Shown: in pieces, positions 15,523 to 24,316 of the stretch
How positions within the stretch are numbered: the stretch's first letter is position 1
Layout: the number at the start of each line of letters is the position of its first letter
Source: Nonomuraea basaltis
GTDB lineage: Bacteria > Actinomycetota > Actinomycetes > Streptosporangiales > Streptosporangiaceae
Assembly (NCBI RefSeq): GCF_005893125.1
Contig: NZ_VCJS01000083.1
Span: forward strand, 1-51,040
DNA: 51,040 nt
Reading direction: 5' to 3'
The notes under the pieces: model-generated
Told to the model about the DNA's origin: nothing
The model's database searches: none
Seen by the model: the letters and a program-made list of their open reading frames with translations, nothing else
Made by a program: the position numbers and the translations under genes

Positions 15523-18500
15523 ATGGCGCGGATTCCCGCCCCGCAGGGCCTGCCCATCGTGGGCAACACGCTGCAAATCCCCTCTCACTCGCCGGTGGAG
15601 CACTTCGTCGAGGTGGCCGCCAGATACCAGGAGGAGGGGATCTTCCGGCTCGAGATCGCCGGGCGCAGGGTCGTGCTGGTCTTCGACCCCGACCTGGTCG
15701 CGGAGGTGTGCGACGAGAGCCGGTTCGTCAAGCGCATCCGGCCGCCGCTGGCGATCGTGCGCGACTTCGCCGGCGACGGGCTGTTCACGGCCGAGCCGGA
15801 CGAGCCGGTGTGGGGGCAGGCCCACCGCATCCTGATGCCCGCCTTCAGCCAGCGCTCGATGAAGGCGTACTACCCGCAGTTCCTCGAGGTCGCCGAGCAG
15901 CTCGTCGAGTCGTGGGCAGGTCGCCAGGGGGAGGACCTGCCCGTCGCCGACGACATGACCAGGCTCACGCTCGACACGATCTCGCTGACCGGATTCGGCT
16001 ACCGGTTCAACTCGTTCGACTCACCCGAGCTGCACCCGTTCCTGCAGGCCATGGGCGGCGCGCTGACCGAGGCCATGCTGCGCAACCAGCAGCTGCCGTT
16101 CGTCACCAAGCTCAAGCGCGGGCGCGAGGAGACGTACCGGCGCGACATCGCCACCATGCAGTCGCTCGTCGACGACGTGATCATGCAGCGCCGCGCGGAT
16201 GGCGGCGGCGGTGCCAAGGACCTGCTCGGGCTCATGCTGGAGGCGGCCGATCCGCAGACCGGCGGCCGGCTGTCCGACGAGAACATCCGCAACCAGGTCC
16301 TCACCTTCCTGATCGCCGGTCACGAGACCACCAGCGGGTTGCTCTCCTTCGCCCTGTACAACCTGCTGCGCGAGCCCCACACCCTGGCCCGCGCCTACGA
16401 CGAGGTGGACCGGCTGCTGCCGGGCGACGAGCCGCCGACGTATGAGGCCGTCATGAAGCTCGACGTCATCGCCCGCATCCTGGAGGAGTCGCTGCGGGTC
16501 TGGTCGCCGATCCCGGCGTTCAGCGTGACCTCGCTCGAGGACACCACGATCGGCGGCTACCCCATCCCCAAGGACCAGGGCGTGGTCGTGCTGCTGCCGG
16601 TGCTGCACCGCCACCCGAAGGCGTGGGACCGGCCCGCCGACTTCGACATCGACCGCTGGCTGCCGGAGCACAAGCAGGCGCATCACCCTGGCGCGTACAA
16701 GCCGTTCGGGAACGGCGAGCGGGCCTGCATCGGCCGCCAGTTCGCGCTCACCGAGGCCAAGCTCGCCCTGGCGATGATCCTGCGCCGCTTCGCGCTGTCC
16801 GACCCGAACGTCTACCGCATGAAGATCAAGCAGACGCTCACCCTCAAGCCGGACGGGTTCACGCTCAGAGTCCGCGAGCGCCGCGCCCACGAGCGGGCGG
16901 TCATCGCCGGGGAACCCGCGCAGGAGGCGGAGCAGCAGGACATCGCCGTCACCGGCGTCCCGCTCACCGTCGCGTACGGCTCCAACCTCGGCACCAGCGC
17001 CGACATCGCCGAGCGCCTGGCCGAGCGAGCCGGGCGGGCCGGGTTCGCCACCACGCTCACCACCCTCGACGAGCTGGCGCCGCCGAGCGAGGGCCTGCTC
17101 GTCGTGGTCGCCTCCTCCTACAACGGCAAGGCGCCCGACAACGCCCAGCGCTTCGACGCCCTCGGCACGCTGCCCGACCTGTCCGGGGTACGGCTCGCGG
17201 TGCTCGGCTGCGGCAACACGCAGTGGCCGACGTACCAGGACTTCCCGCGCCGCGCCTTCGAGAAGCTGACGGCCGCCGGGGCGGTGCCGCTGATCGAGCG
17301 GGGCGAGGCCGACACCGACGGGGACTTCGACGGCGACGTGTCGGCGTGGACGGGCAGGCTGTGGGCGGCGCTGGCCGAGCAGTACAGTGCCCCTTTGCAT
17401 CTGGGCGCCGACTCCACCGGGCCGCGCTACGAGATGGAGGTGCTCAGCGAGGCCGAGGTCAGGCCCGCCGTCGTCTCCGAGCGCGCCTTCCCGCTGACCG
17501 TCGTCTCCAACGAGGAGCTGATCGGCGACCCCGCCGGCCTCTGGGACTTCTCGATCGAGGCGCCGCGCCCCGGCGTGCGCTCCATCGTGGCCAGGCTGCC
17601 CGAGGGGGTCACGTACACGGCAGGCGACCACGTGGCCGTCTTCGCCAAGAACGACCCCGAGCTGGTCGAATGGGCGCTGCGCTGCCTGCGCGTCCCCAGG
17701 GAGCAGGTCGTGCGCCTGCGCGCCGCCGGGGCCACCCATCTGCCCGTGGACACGCCGGTGACGGCGGGCCTGCTGCTGACCGAGTTCGCCGAGCTGCAGG
17801 AGGTGGCCACCAGGTCCGACCTGGAGGCGCTGGCCGCGCACACCGCGTGCCCGTGGACCCGCGGCCGGCTCGCCGAGCTGACCGGCAACTACGCCGACGA
17901 GATCCTCGCCAAGCGCGTCTCCCCGCTGGCCTTGCTCGAGCGCTTTCCCGCGATCGAGCTGCCGCTGCCGGCGTTCCTGGAGATGGCCGGGCCGATCAAG
18001 CCCCGCTACTACTCGGTCTCCTCCTCGCCGCTGGCCGACCCGTCCCTGGTACGGCTCACCGTCGGCCTCGTCGAGGGCCCCGCCTGGTCCGGCACCGGCA
18101 CCTACCAGGGCATGTGCTCGGCCTACCTCGCCGGGTTGAAGGAGGGCGAGGTCTTCTACGGCTACGTCCGCGTCCCCGCCCCGCCGTTCCGGCTTCCCGC
18201 CGACCCGGCCACGCCCGTGATCCTCGTCGGCCCCGGCACCGGGTTCGCGCCGCTGCGCGGCTTCCTCGAAGAGCGCGCGCTGTCGGGCGCCACGGGGCGG
18301 GCCGAGGTGTTCGCCGGGTGCCGCCACCCCGAGCACGACCTGCTGTACGCGGACGACCTGGCGGCCTGGGGCGTCTCCGCGCACCTAGCGTTCTCGGCGG
18401 TGCCGGGGCACCCGCACCGGTTCGTCCAGAACGCCATCGCCGCCCACGCCGGCGAGGTGTGGGAGCTGCTCGACCAGGGCGCCCACGTGTACGTCTGCGG

Positions 18501-18636
18501 CGACGGGCTGCGGATGGCACCCGCGGTCCGGCAGACGTTGCTGGACATTTACCGGGCGAAGACCGGCGAGGACGGGGCCGCCTGGCTGGCCGGGCTGGAG
18601 GCGGACGGGCGCTACCAGCAGGACGTGTTCGCCTGA
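15523..18636 (+). CDS. Self-sufficient cytochrome P450/NADPH-P450 reductase (CYP102 family)
   Basis: The 1037-residue protein is a natural fusion like P450 BM3 and should hydroxylate or epoxidise fatty acids with NADPH in the cytoplasm. The P450 part (1-460) has the I-helix AGHETTS, ExxR in EESLR and the heme loop FGNGERACIG with Cys402. The reductase part has an FMN domain (YGSNLGTSADIAERL, TASYNG-like VASSYNGKAPDNA, GCGNTQW), a FAD domain (RYYSVSSSP) and an NADPH domain (GPGTGFAPLRGF, YVCGDG). FAGDGLF places Phe88 at the BM3 Phe87 position. Arg48 matches the carboxylate-binding Arg47 of BM3, while the Tyr51 equivalent is Leu52, so substrate anchoring may differ. Regulation is by the divergent TetR. 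Confidence 0.95.
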   Translation: MARIPAPQGLPIVGNTLQIPSHSPVEHFVEVAARYQEEGIFRLEIAGRRVVLVFDPDLVAEVCDESRFVKRIRPPLAIVRDFAGDGLFTAEPDEPVWGQAHRILMPAFSQRSMKAYYPQFLEVAEQLVESWAGRQGEDLPVADDMTRLTLDTISLTGFGYRFNSFDSPELHPFLQAMGGALTEAMLRNQQLPFVTKLKRGREETYRRDIATMQSLVDDVIMQRRADGGGGAKDLLGLMLEAADPQTGGRLSDENIRNQVLTFLIAGHETTSGLLSFALYNLLREPHTLARAYDEVDRLLPGDEPPTYEAVMKLDVIARILEESLRVWSPIPAFSVTSLEDTTIGGYPIPKDQGVVVLLPVLHRHPKAWDRPADFDIDRWLPEHKQAHHPGAYKPFGNGERACIGRQFALTEAKLALAMILRRFALSDPNVYRMKIKQTLTLKPDGFTLRVRERRAHERAVIAGEPAQEAEQQDIAVTGVPLTVAYGSNLGTSADIAERLAERAGRAGFATTLTTLDELAPPSEGLLVVVASSYNGKAPDNAQRFDALGTLPDLSGVRLAVLGCGNTQWPTYQDFPRRAFEKLTAAGAVPLIERGEADTDGDFDGDVSAWTGRLWAALAEQYSAPLHLGADSTGPRYEMEVLSEAEVRPAVVSERAFPLTVVSNEELIGDPAGLWDFSIEAPRPGVRSIVARLPEGVTYTAGDHVAVFAKNDPELVEWALRCLRVPREQVVRLRAAGATHLPVDTPVTAGLLLTEFAELQEVATRSDLEALAAHTACPWTRGRLAELTGNYADEILAKRVSPLALLERFPAIELPLPAFLEMAGPIKPRYYSVSSSPLADPSLVRLTVGLVEGPAWSGTGTYQGMCSAYLAGLKEGEVFYGYVRVPAPPFRLPADPATPVILVGPGTGFAPLRGFLEERALSGATGRAEVFAGCRHPEHDLLYADDLAAWGVSAHLAFSAVPGHPHRFVQNAIAAHAGEVWELLDQGAHVYVCGDGLRMAPAVRQTLLDIYRAKTGEDGAAWLAGLEADGRYQQDVFA

Positions 18637-18652
18637 CCCCGTGAGGCCCTGG

Positions 18653-19726
18653 TCAGCAGAACACGGTGGCCAGGGCCTTCGGCAGGGCGTCGGCGGGGAC
18701 CTGACCGGTGTACGGGTTCGCGGAGATCACGACGGTGCGGCCCTCGTCCGAGCGCAGCGCGTACGTGAGGAAGCCGAAGATGCCGCCGCTGTGCCCGTAC
18801 ACGCTCTTGCCGCAGGTCAGCTTGAACTCCTGGAGGCCGAGGCCGTACCCCATGCCCGCGCCCGCCGGACGGGTGGCGCGCATCTGCTTGAGCGCGGACG
18901 CGCTGGTCAGCTTGCCGCTCATGAGGGCGTCGAAGAAGCGGGCCAGGTCCGCCGTTGTCGAGATCATCTCGCCCGCGCCGTACTCCAGTGACGGGTTGAT
19001 CCTCGTGGCGTCCACGATCTTGCCGTGGTACGAGGCGTAGCCGCGGGCGTGCGGCCTGGGCAGCGCCTTGTCGTGGCCCGGCAGGAACGTGTGGGTCAGG
19101 CCGATGGGGCGCAGGATCCTGGTCGTGATCGCGTCGGCGTACGAGCCGCCCGTCAGCTTCTCGATCAGCATGGCGGCCACCACGTAGTTCGTGTTGGAGT
19201 AGCGCCAGCCTTCGCCCGGCGTCTTGAAATAGGGCGGTCTGGACAGCCCGACGGCCAGAAGCTCCTGCGGCGTCTGGTCGTACAGTGACTCCACCGGCCG
19301 GAAGTCCCGGGCCGACCAGCCGGGGATGCCGGCGCCCGCGTAGTCGAACAGGCCGCTGGTGTGGTCGAGCACCTGCCGCACCGTGATCGGGCTGCCCTCG
19401 GGCAGCGCGCCGGGCAGGTGCTCGGCGATCGGGTCGTCGAGGGACAGCTTCTTCTCGTCGGCGAGCTGGAGCACGACGGTGGCCACGAACGACTTGGTGA
19501 CGCTGCCGATCCGGAAATGCCCGCCGGCGTCGGCCGGCTTGCGCGAGACCATGTCGCGGTAGCCGGCCGCGGCCGTCCAGTCCTTGCCGTTCTCGCTCAC
19601 CCGGACGAGCGCGGCCGACACGGCCTTGGTCCGCACCAGGGCGTCGAGCTGCTGTTCGAGCGAGTCGTGGGCGGGAGAGAGGGTGGTCAGGGCGAGCGTA
19701 AGTGCCGCGATCTTGGTGAGAATCAT
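18653..19726 (-). CDS. Secreted serine hydrolase, beta-lactamase/DD-peptidase fold
   Basis: The 357-residue protein has the three signatures of class C beta-lactamase/DD-peptidase enzymes (PF00144): SVTK with Ser75 and Lys78, Y-S-N at 176-178, and HSGG near residue 322. A short hydrophobic N-terminus (LTKIAALTLALTTLSPAH) looks like a signal peptide. Members are D-aminopeptidases, carboxypeptidases or esterases; true beta-lactamase activity cannot be claimed. The gene converges on CYP102 with a 16-base gap. No ribosome binding site precedes the ATG at 19726. Confidence 0.85.
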   Translation of the reverse strand: MILTKIAALTLALTTLSPAHDSLEQQLDALVRTKAVSAALVRVSENGKDWTAAAGYRDMVSRKPADAGGHFRIGSVTKSFVATVVLQLADEKKLSLDDPIAEHLPGALPEGSPITVRQVLDHTSGLFDYAGAGIPGWSARDFRPVESLYDQTPQELLAVGLSRPPYFKTPGEGWRYSNTNYVVAAMLIEKLTGGSYADAITTRILRPIGLTHTFLPGHDKALPRPHARGYASYHGKIVDATRINPSLEYGAGEMISTTADLARFFDALMSGKLTSASALKQMRATRPAGAGMGYGLGLQEFKLTCGKSVYGHSGGIFGFLTYALRSDEGRTVVISANPYTGQVPADALPKALATVFC

Positions 19727-19928
19727 GGGGACGACGCTAGAGATCCGTTACCTGCCGGGCCATGCGGGCGACCATACGATGACCTGTGGAAAACCGCAGC
19801 GGCTAATTATCGACAATCCGGACTTAACCCTTCATCCTGGGATAGAACCGCAGCATGTGCGACATTTCCGTGGAACATGCTCGAAACCTTTCCACGGCAC
19901 TGTGAGAGCCTCTGGAAAGGGGGCGGCA

Positions 19929-20531
19929 ATGCTGCTGCGACTGAGGGTGTCGCTGCCGGACCGGCCGGGCGGGCTGGGGCAGGTGGCCAAGGCGCTGGGT
20001 GCGCTCGGAGCTGACATCCTGCAGGTCACCGTGCTCGAACGAGAGGCCGGACGGGCCGTGGACGACTTCACGGTCTCCTGGTCTGGCCCCGTGACCCCGG
20101 CGGAGGCCCGCGAGCGGCTGTCCGTGGTGCCCGGCATCCGGGTCGAGGGGGTCTGGGCGACCAGGGAGGTGCCGGGTTCGGCGCTGGACTACGACCTGCT
20201 CATGCATGTCGTGTCGGAGCCCGCGCGCGGCTTCGCCACCCTCGTGGACGCCCTGCCAGGATTGTGCGGGGCGGAGTGGTCGCTGGCGGTGGCCGACGGC
20301 GCCGTACAGCATGCCTCGCTGTCCGCTCCCGCCGACTTCGATCTGCCCGAGCCGCCGCCGCGGGCCGTCGCCATGGACGCCCGCGAGCTGCGCCTGATGC
20401 TGCTGCCCGTGATGTCGCAGCGGATGCACGTGGTCGTGGCCCGCGCGGACGGGCCGGTGTTCCACCGCGCCGAGCTGGAACGCGCCGCCCGCATCGTGGA
20501 CGTGGTCGCCAAGCTCGCCGCCCGCGTGTAG
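19929..20531 (+). CDS. ACT-domain protein
   Basis: The ATG at 19929 follows GGAAAGGGGG and gives a 200-residue protein. Residues 2-75 form an ACT domain (LRLRVSLPDRPGGLGQVAKALGALGADI, seen in pieces RVSLPDRPGGL and GALGADILQV), a small regulatory fold that usually binds amino acids. The second half (about 80-200) has no recognised domain but keeps beta/alpha alternation and could be a second, diverged ACT-like unit. Such stand-alone actinobacterial proteins may sense amino acids. Neighbours give no pathway. Confidence 0.8.
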   Translation: MLLRLRVSLPDRPGGLGQVAKALGALGADILQVTVLEREAGRAVDDFTVSWSGPVTPAEARERLSVVPGIRVEGVWATREVPGSALDYDLLMHVVSEPARGFATLVDALPGLCGAEWSLAVADGAVQHASLSAPADFDLPEPPPRAVAMDARELRLMLLPVMSQRMHVVVARADGPVFHRAELERAARIVDVVAKLAARV

Positions 20532-20600
20532 CCGTCTGCACGCTCCCGCCCGCGTGCTCGTCTTCGGCAAGGGGAAGATCGGCGTTGGTGATCGTCGCGC

Positions 20601-20957
20601 TCAGTCGTGGCGGGGCAGGCCGGAGATCTCGTGGTCGGCGTGGAACATGGCCTCCGCGATGAGCGCCCGCACGTGCGAGTCGCGGGCCCGGTAGAGCACG
20701 CGGCGGCCGTCTCTGCGGGTGTCCACGAGGCCGGCCAGCCGGAGCTTGGCGAGGTGCTGCGACACCGACGGGCGCGGTACGCCGATGGCTCCGGCGAGGG
20801 AGCTCACATCCCGCTCGCCGGACGACAACAACCACATCAGCCTGAGCCGGGTCGCGTCGCTGAGCATGCGAAACGCGTCAACGGCCGCGTTCACCTGTGC
20901 GGGGGTGGGTTGCTCCTGCGACGGGTTGGCACCTGAGGCGTTGTCGCGTGCGTACAT
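20601..20957 (-). CDS. ArsR/SmtB-family zinc-sensing repressor
   Basis: The 118-residue protein has the winged helix of ArsR/SmtB regulators (PSVSQHLAKLRLAGLV) and, in its last helix, Asp93, His95, His106 and His109. This D-x-H-x10-H-x-x-H spacing is exactly the alpha-5 metal site of CzrA/SmtB zinc sensors. It should leave DNA when zinc (or cobalt) binds. The divergent gene 49 bases away is a cation diffusion facilitator, the expected target. No cysteine-based metal site (alpha-3 type) is present. Confidence 0.9.
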   Translation of the reverse strand: MYARDNASGANPSQEQPTPAQVNAAVDAFRMLSDATRLRLMWLLSSGERDVSSLAGAIGVPRPSVSQHLAKLRLAGLVDTRRDGRRVLYRARDSHVRALIAEAMFHADHEISGLPRHD

Positions 20958-21006
20958 GACTACATATCCTGGTCAAAAGGGATGAATTGCGCAAGCGAGG
21001 GATGCC

Positions 21007-22284
21007 ATGTCTGACCACCGGGACTCCGACCCGACACCCCACCAGCACCCCCGTCCCGGCCACCCAGAGGGCCCCGGCACCTCCGGCGGGCACGGCCGCG
21101 CCGACGGGCACGTTCGGTCCCACGGCCACGGCCAGGACCATGCGCAGGGCCAGGACCATGCGCAGGGCCAGGAGCGTGGGCACGGTCAGGAGCATGCGCA
21201 CGGCCAGGAGCGCGGTCATGGACACGGTGCCGGCCACGGCCATGGTCATGGGCACGGTCATGGGCATGCGGGGGAACCGGCCTCGCGGTGGCGAGGCATC
21301 AAGGCGGTGTTCGGGCGGGTCGTCCACGCTGTCGCGCCGCACAGTCACGACAGCGCCGACAAGACCGACGCCGCCCTGGAGTCCAGCAGTCGCGGCATGC
21401 GCGTGCTGGCCATCTCGTTCGCCGTCCTGATGGTCACCGCCGCCGTGCAGGCCGTGATCGTCCTGGCGTCCGGCTCGGTCGCGCTGCTCGGCGACACGCT
21501 GCACAACCTCGCCGACGCGCTCACCGCCGTCCCGTTGGCCATCGCCTTCTCGGTCGGCCGCCGCGCCGCCACCCGCCGCTTCACCTACGGGTACGGCCGG
21601 GCGGAGGACCTTGCGGGCATCGCCATCGTCCTGCTCATCGCCGCCTCGGCGGGCCTGGCCGGGTACGAGGCCGTCAAGCGGCTGCTCGATCCCCAGGACA
21701 TGCAGGCCGTGTGGTGGGTGGCGGGCGCGGGCGTGGTCGGGTTCCTCGGCAACGAATGGGTGGCCAGGTACCGTATCAAGGTGGGCAGGGAGATCGGCTC
21801 GGCCGCACTGGTGGCCGACGGCCTGCACGCCAGGACCGACGGCTTCACCTCGCTGGCCGTCCTCGTGGGCGCGGGCGGCGCCGCGCTCGGCTTCCCGATC
21901 GCCGACCCGATCGTCGGCCTCCTGATCACCGCTGCCATCTGCTTCGTCCTGCGTGACGCGGCCCGCGAGATCTACCACCGGCTCATGGACGCCGTCGACC
22001 CCGCGATCGTGGACGCCGCCGAGCGCATCATCGCCACGGTCGAGGGCGTCCAGCACGTCGGCTCCGTACGGCTGCGTTGGATCGGCCACGCGCTCCACGC
22101 CGAGGTGGAGATCCTCGTTGCTCACGACATGTCGGTCGTCCACGCGCACGCGGTGGCGGTGGAGGCCGAGCACCGGCTCATCCACGAGCTGCCACGCCTG
22201 AGAGCCGCCACCGTCCACACCGACCCGCACGGCCCCGCGGGCGCCGACCACCACGCCCCCCTGTCCACCCATCGCACCACGTGA
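21007..22284 (+). CDS. Cation diffusion facilitator, probable zinc exporter
   Basis: The 425-residue protein has a very histidine-rich N-terminus (residues 1-90, many HG and GH pairs), then six membrane helices and a C-terminal cytoplasmic domain ending in further histidines. The metal site of CDF antiporters is present: DTLHNLAD (H-x-x-x-D in helix 2) and DGLHARTD (helix 5). It would expel Zn2+, perhaps also Co2+ or Cd2+, in exchange for protons. GAGGGATGCC precedes the ATG. The adjacent ArsR-type sensor carries a zinc-site signature, so the pair forms a zinc-efflux switch. Confidence 0.92.
   Translation: MSDHRDSDPTPHQHPRPGHPEGPGTSGGHGRADGHVRSHGHGQDHAQGQDHAQGQERGHGQEHAHGQERGHGHGAGHGHGHGHGHGHAGEPASRWRGIKAVFGRVVHAVAPHSHDSADKTDAALESSSRGMRVLAISFAVLMVTAAVQAVIVLASGSVALLGDTLHNLADALTAVPLAIAFSVGRRAATRRFTYGYGRAEDLAGIAIVLLIAASAGLAGYEAVKRLLDPQDMQAVWWVAGAGVVGFLGNEWVARYRIKVGREIGSAALVADGLHARTDGFTSLAVLVGAGGAALGFPIADPIVGLLITAAICFVLRDAAREIYHRLMDAVDPAIVDAAERIIATVEGVQHVGSVRLRWIGHALHAEVEILVAHDMSVVHAHAVAVEAEHRLIHELPRLRAATVHTDPHGPAGADHHAPLSTHRTT
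21130..21219 (+). repeat. 18-bp in-frame tandem repeat in the histidine-rich leader of the exporter
   Basis: Five consecutive 18-base units begin at 21130, 21148, 21166, 21184 and 21202. The first two are identical (GGCCAGGACCATGCGCAG) and later ones diverge. Each encodes six residues such as GQDHAQ or GQERGH, so slippage changes the number of histidines without changing the frame. Confidence 0.85.
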
Positions 22285-22565
22285 GCCACCGCCCTTTTCC
22301 TCCCATTCGCCCCGAGGCACGCGAGCCGTTTCCTGCTGCCGTCGGCGCGTTCAGCGGGAGCAAGCCGTCACCGTGTCCAAGGGGCGCGACCCGTCTCCGT
22401 AACGGTCGCAAGCCGTCTGCCGCGTCGCGGGGTGTCAGTGACGTTCGGGCTGTGGGTGGGGCCGCGGGGCGGTTGGCGCGTTCAGCAGCAGCGATGTGCC
22501 CATTTGGCCGGAGTCGGTCAGGGCGTATCTCCTGACATCGCCGTATTACCAGGATTGTTCCGGGT
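22285..22565. other. Intergenic region with no gene found
   Basis: These 281 bases separate the zinc exporter from the acyltransferase. Two short repeats of GCAAGCCGTC occur at about 22362 and 22408, and GGCGCGTTCAGC occurs twice (near 22345 and 22476). No convincing coding frame, terminator or operator was recognised; the acyltransferase promoter should lie at its right end. Confidence 0.5.
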
Positions 22566-23894
22566 ATGTTACTTCGGGTGTCTTTCGCCGCCGCCCCGGC
22601 CCTGCCGGCCCAGCCCGCCCACTCCGCCACCAGGCTGGCCTGGCTGGACGCGCTGCGCGGCATCGGCGCGCTCGCCGTGGTGGCCGAGCACATGCTGCCG
22701 TGGTTCCTGCCGGGGCTGCGGCCGTACTGGTTCAACCTGGGCATCTACGGCATCATCGTGTTCTTCCTGGTCAGCGGCTACATCATCCCCACCTCGCTGG
22801 AGCGGCACGGCGACGTGCGGGCGTTCTGGGTCAGCCGGATCTTCCGCCTCTATCCGCTCTATCTGAGCGTGGTCGTCCTGGTGCTGGCACTGGCGTGGTG
22901 GGTGCCGGTGCGCGGGGAGGTGGCGCGCGACGGGAGCGCGGTGGCGGCGCACGCGACGATGCTGCTCGACGTGGTGAGCGTGGGCGGTGTGGCCGACACG
23001 ATGTGGACGCTGTCGTACGAGATGGTGTTCTACCTGATGGTCACAGCGCTGTTCCTGGTCAAGGCGCACCACCGCAGCGGGCTGCTGTCGATGGTGTTCG
23101 CGGCCGGGGCCGTGGTGGTGGGGCTGGTGGCGGCGCGCGCGGCGCTGGCGGGGGCGTGGCCGGCGTACGTGTCCTGCGGGCTCTTCGTGGTGGGGCTGGT
23201 GTGCGTCATCTGGGGGCGGGCCCGTACCGCCGCGGCCTGCGTGCTCGGCGTGATGGCGCTGGCGTTGCTGCTGCTGAGCAGCCGGGTGCCGTGGCTGGGG
23301 GTGGCGGTGCTGGCGGTCATGTTCGCGGGCACGGCGATCCACCGGTGGGAGGGCGGCCGCGGCGGGCTGTGGCCGGTGGCGGTCACGGCGGCGCTGGTCG
23401 CGATCACGCCCGTGTGGGCCGTCATGAGCGGCTGGTGGTGGGTGCGCCCCGACGTGTGGATCACCACGCTCGCGCTGGCCGGCGCCACGTTCGCGGGCGG
23501 GATGGCGCTGCGCGGGCGACGGCTCCCGCGGGTGCTGGTCTACCTCGGGCTGATCAGCTACTCGCTCTACCTGGTGCATCATCCGTTGCTGAAGTACTTC
23601 GTGGAGGTCAGCGGTGACCTGCGCCGGGCGGCGCTGCCGTACCAGCTCGGCATGGCGGTGCTGGCCCTGGGCCTGACGCTGGGCGTGAGCGCGATGGCCT
23701 ACCGCTACATCGAGCGGCCCGGGCAGGCGCTGGGCCGCCACATCTCAGGCCGGAGCCCCCGCGGGCTCCAGAGCCGGGCCGATCTCGGGGTGGCGGGAGA
23801 GTGCCCGCGCCACGACGGGGTCCTCGGCCAAAAGGAAGGCCAGGTGCCTGACGGCGTGCGCGACCACGTTGGCCAGGGCGACGCGATCAGGTGA
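22566..23894 (+). CDS. Membrane acyltransferase, acyltransferase-3 family
   Basis: The 442-residue integral membrane protein fits the acyltransferase-3/OafA family (PF01757): RLAWLDALRGIGALAVVAEH near residues 20-40 supplies the catalytic-type R-x10-H region, FFLVSGYIIPTSL follows, and about ten hydrophobic helices continue to the usual end at YRYIERPGQ (about residue 385). It would O-acylate a cell-surface sugar or a secondary metabolite. The last 50 residues are polar, lack family similarity and run through 150 bases of an oppositely oriented gene. No ribosome binding site is evident before the ATG. Confidence 0.85.
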   Translation: MLLRVSFAAAPALPAQPAHSATRLAWLDALRGIGALAVVAEHMLPWFLPGLRPYWFNLGIYGIIVFFLVSGYIIPTSLERHGDVRAFWVSRIFRLYPLYLSVVVLVLALAWWVPVRGEVARDGSAVAAHATMLLDVVSVGGVADTMWTLSYEMVFYLMVTALFLVKAHHRSGLLSMVFAAGAVVVGLVAARAALAGAWPAYVSCGLFVVGLVCVIWGRARTAAACVLGVMALALLLLSSRVPWLGVAVLAVMFAGTAIHRWEGGRGGLWPVAVTAALVAITPVWAVMSGWWWVRPDVWITTLALAGATFAGGMALRGRRLPRVLVYLGLISYSLYLVHHPLLKYFVEVSGDLRRAALPYQLGMAVLALGLTLGVSAMAYRYIERPGQALGRHISGRSPRGLQSRADLGVAGECPRHDGVLGQKEGQVPDGVRDHVGQGDAIR

Positions 23895-24197
23895 CGGCGT
23901 CGCCGGCGCCTCGCCGCGGGCGATCTCCAGCACGGGCACCTCGATCGCGGGCAGCCAGGGCGACGGATCGGGGCAGACCGCGTACGTCAGCACGATCCTT
24001 CCGTCCCGCTCATATCGCCAGCTCGTGGAGTGCACGAGGGTATGCGGATCGGCGGCCGTCACCCCGCTGAGCCGCCGCGCGGCCGCGTCCGGGCTTTCGC
24101 CGCGTACGGGCTGGGCAATGGCACGCCGGTATGACCAGCGATTGTCGGTGCTCACCCGTAGCATGAGCGTCTCAACCGAGACCACGTGTCCTGTCAT
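23745..24197 (-). CDS. Uncharacterised protein divergent from the S51-CysS fusion
   Basis: The ATG at 24197 gives 150 residues; an in-frame ATG at 24221 would add eight (MIGSKLSA). No known family was recognised. The protein is soluble, starts with a beta-rich segment (VSVETLMLRVSTDNRWSYRRAIA), has a central TSWRYERDGRIVLTYAVCPDPSPWL stretch (in pieces TSWRYERDGR, LTYAVCPDP) and a helical end (VAHAVRHLAFLLAEDPVVARAL). That last segment holds possible metal or catalytic histidines. The 3' 150 bases overlap the tail of the convergent acyltransferase. It shares a 120-base promoter region with the fusion gene on the other side, suggesting linked function. Confidence 0.65.
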   Translation of the reverse strand: MTGHVVSVETLMLRVSTDNRWSYRRAIAQPVRGESPDAAARRLSGVTAADPHTLVHSTSWRYERDGRIVLTYAVCPDPSPWLPAIEVPVLEIARGEAPATPSPDRVALANVVAHAVRHLAFLLAEDPVVARALSRHPEIGPALEPAGAPA

Positions 24198-24218
24198 CGC
24201 CGACAACTTACTGCCAAT

Positions 24219-24247
24219 CATATGCAACTGCGTCCCCAACGCATATG
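24219..24247. promoter_or_regulatory. Inverted repeat between divergent genes
   Basis: CATATGC at 24219-24225 and GCATATG at 24241-24247 form perfect 7-base arms around a 15-base centre. The repeat sits at the start of the leftward gene and 70 bases before the rightward one, so one factor could control both. Confidence 0.45.
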
Positions 24248-24316
24248 TCTCCCGCTCTTGAACCCCGCGGCGAGCCCGGCTGTAGTCGATGGCGTGCGAG
24301 AGAGAGGCCGACACCC

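Noticed and set aside
24245..24316. Upstream start for the S51-CysS fusion
   Set aside because: The extra residues lack family similarity, while the ATG at 24317 has GAGAGAGG upstream and begins the conserved MPGLLVLMGSGE.
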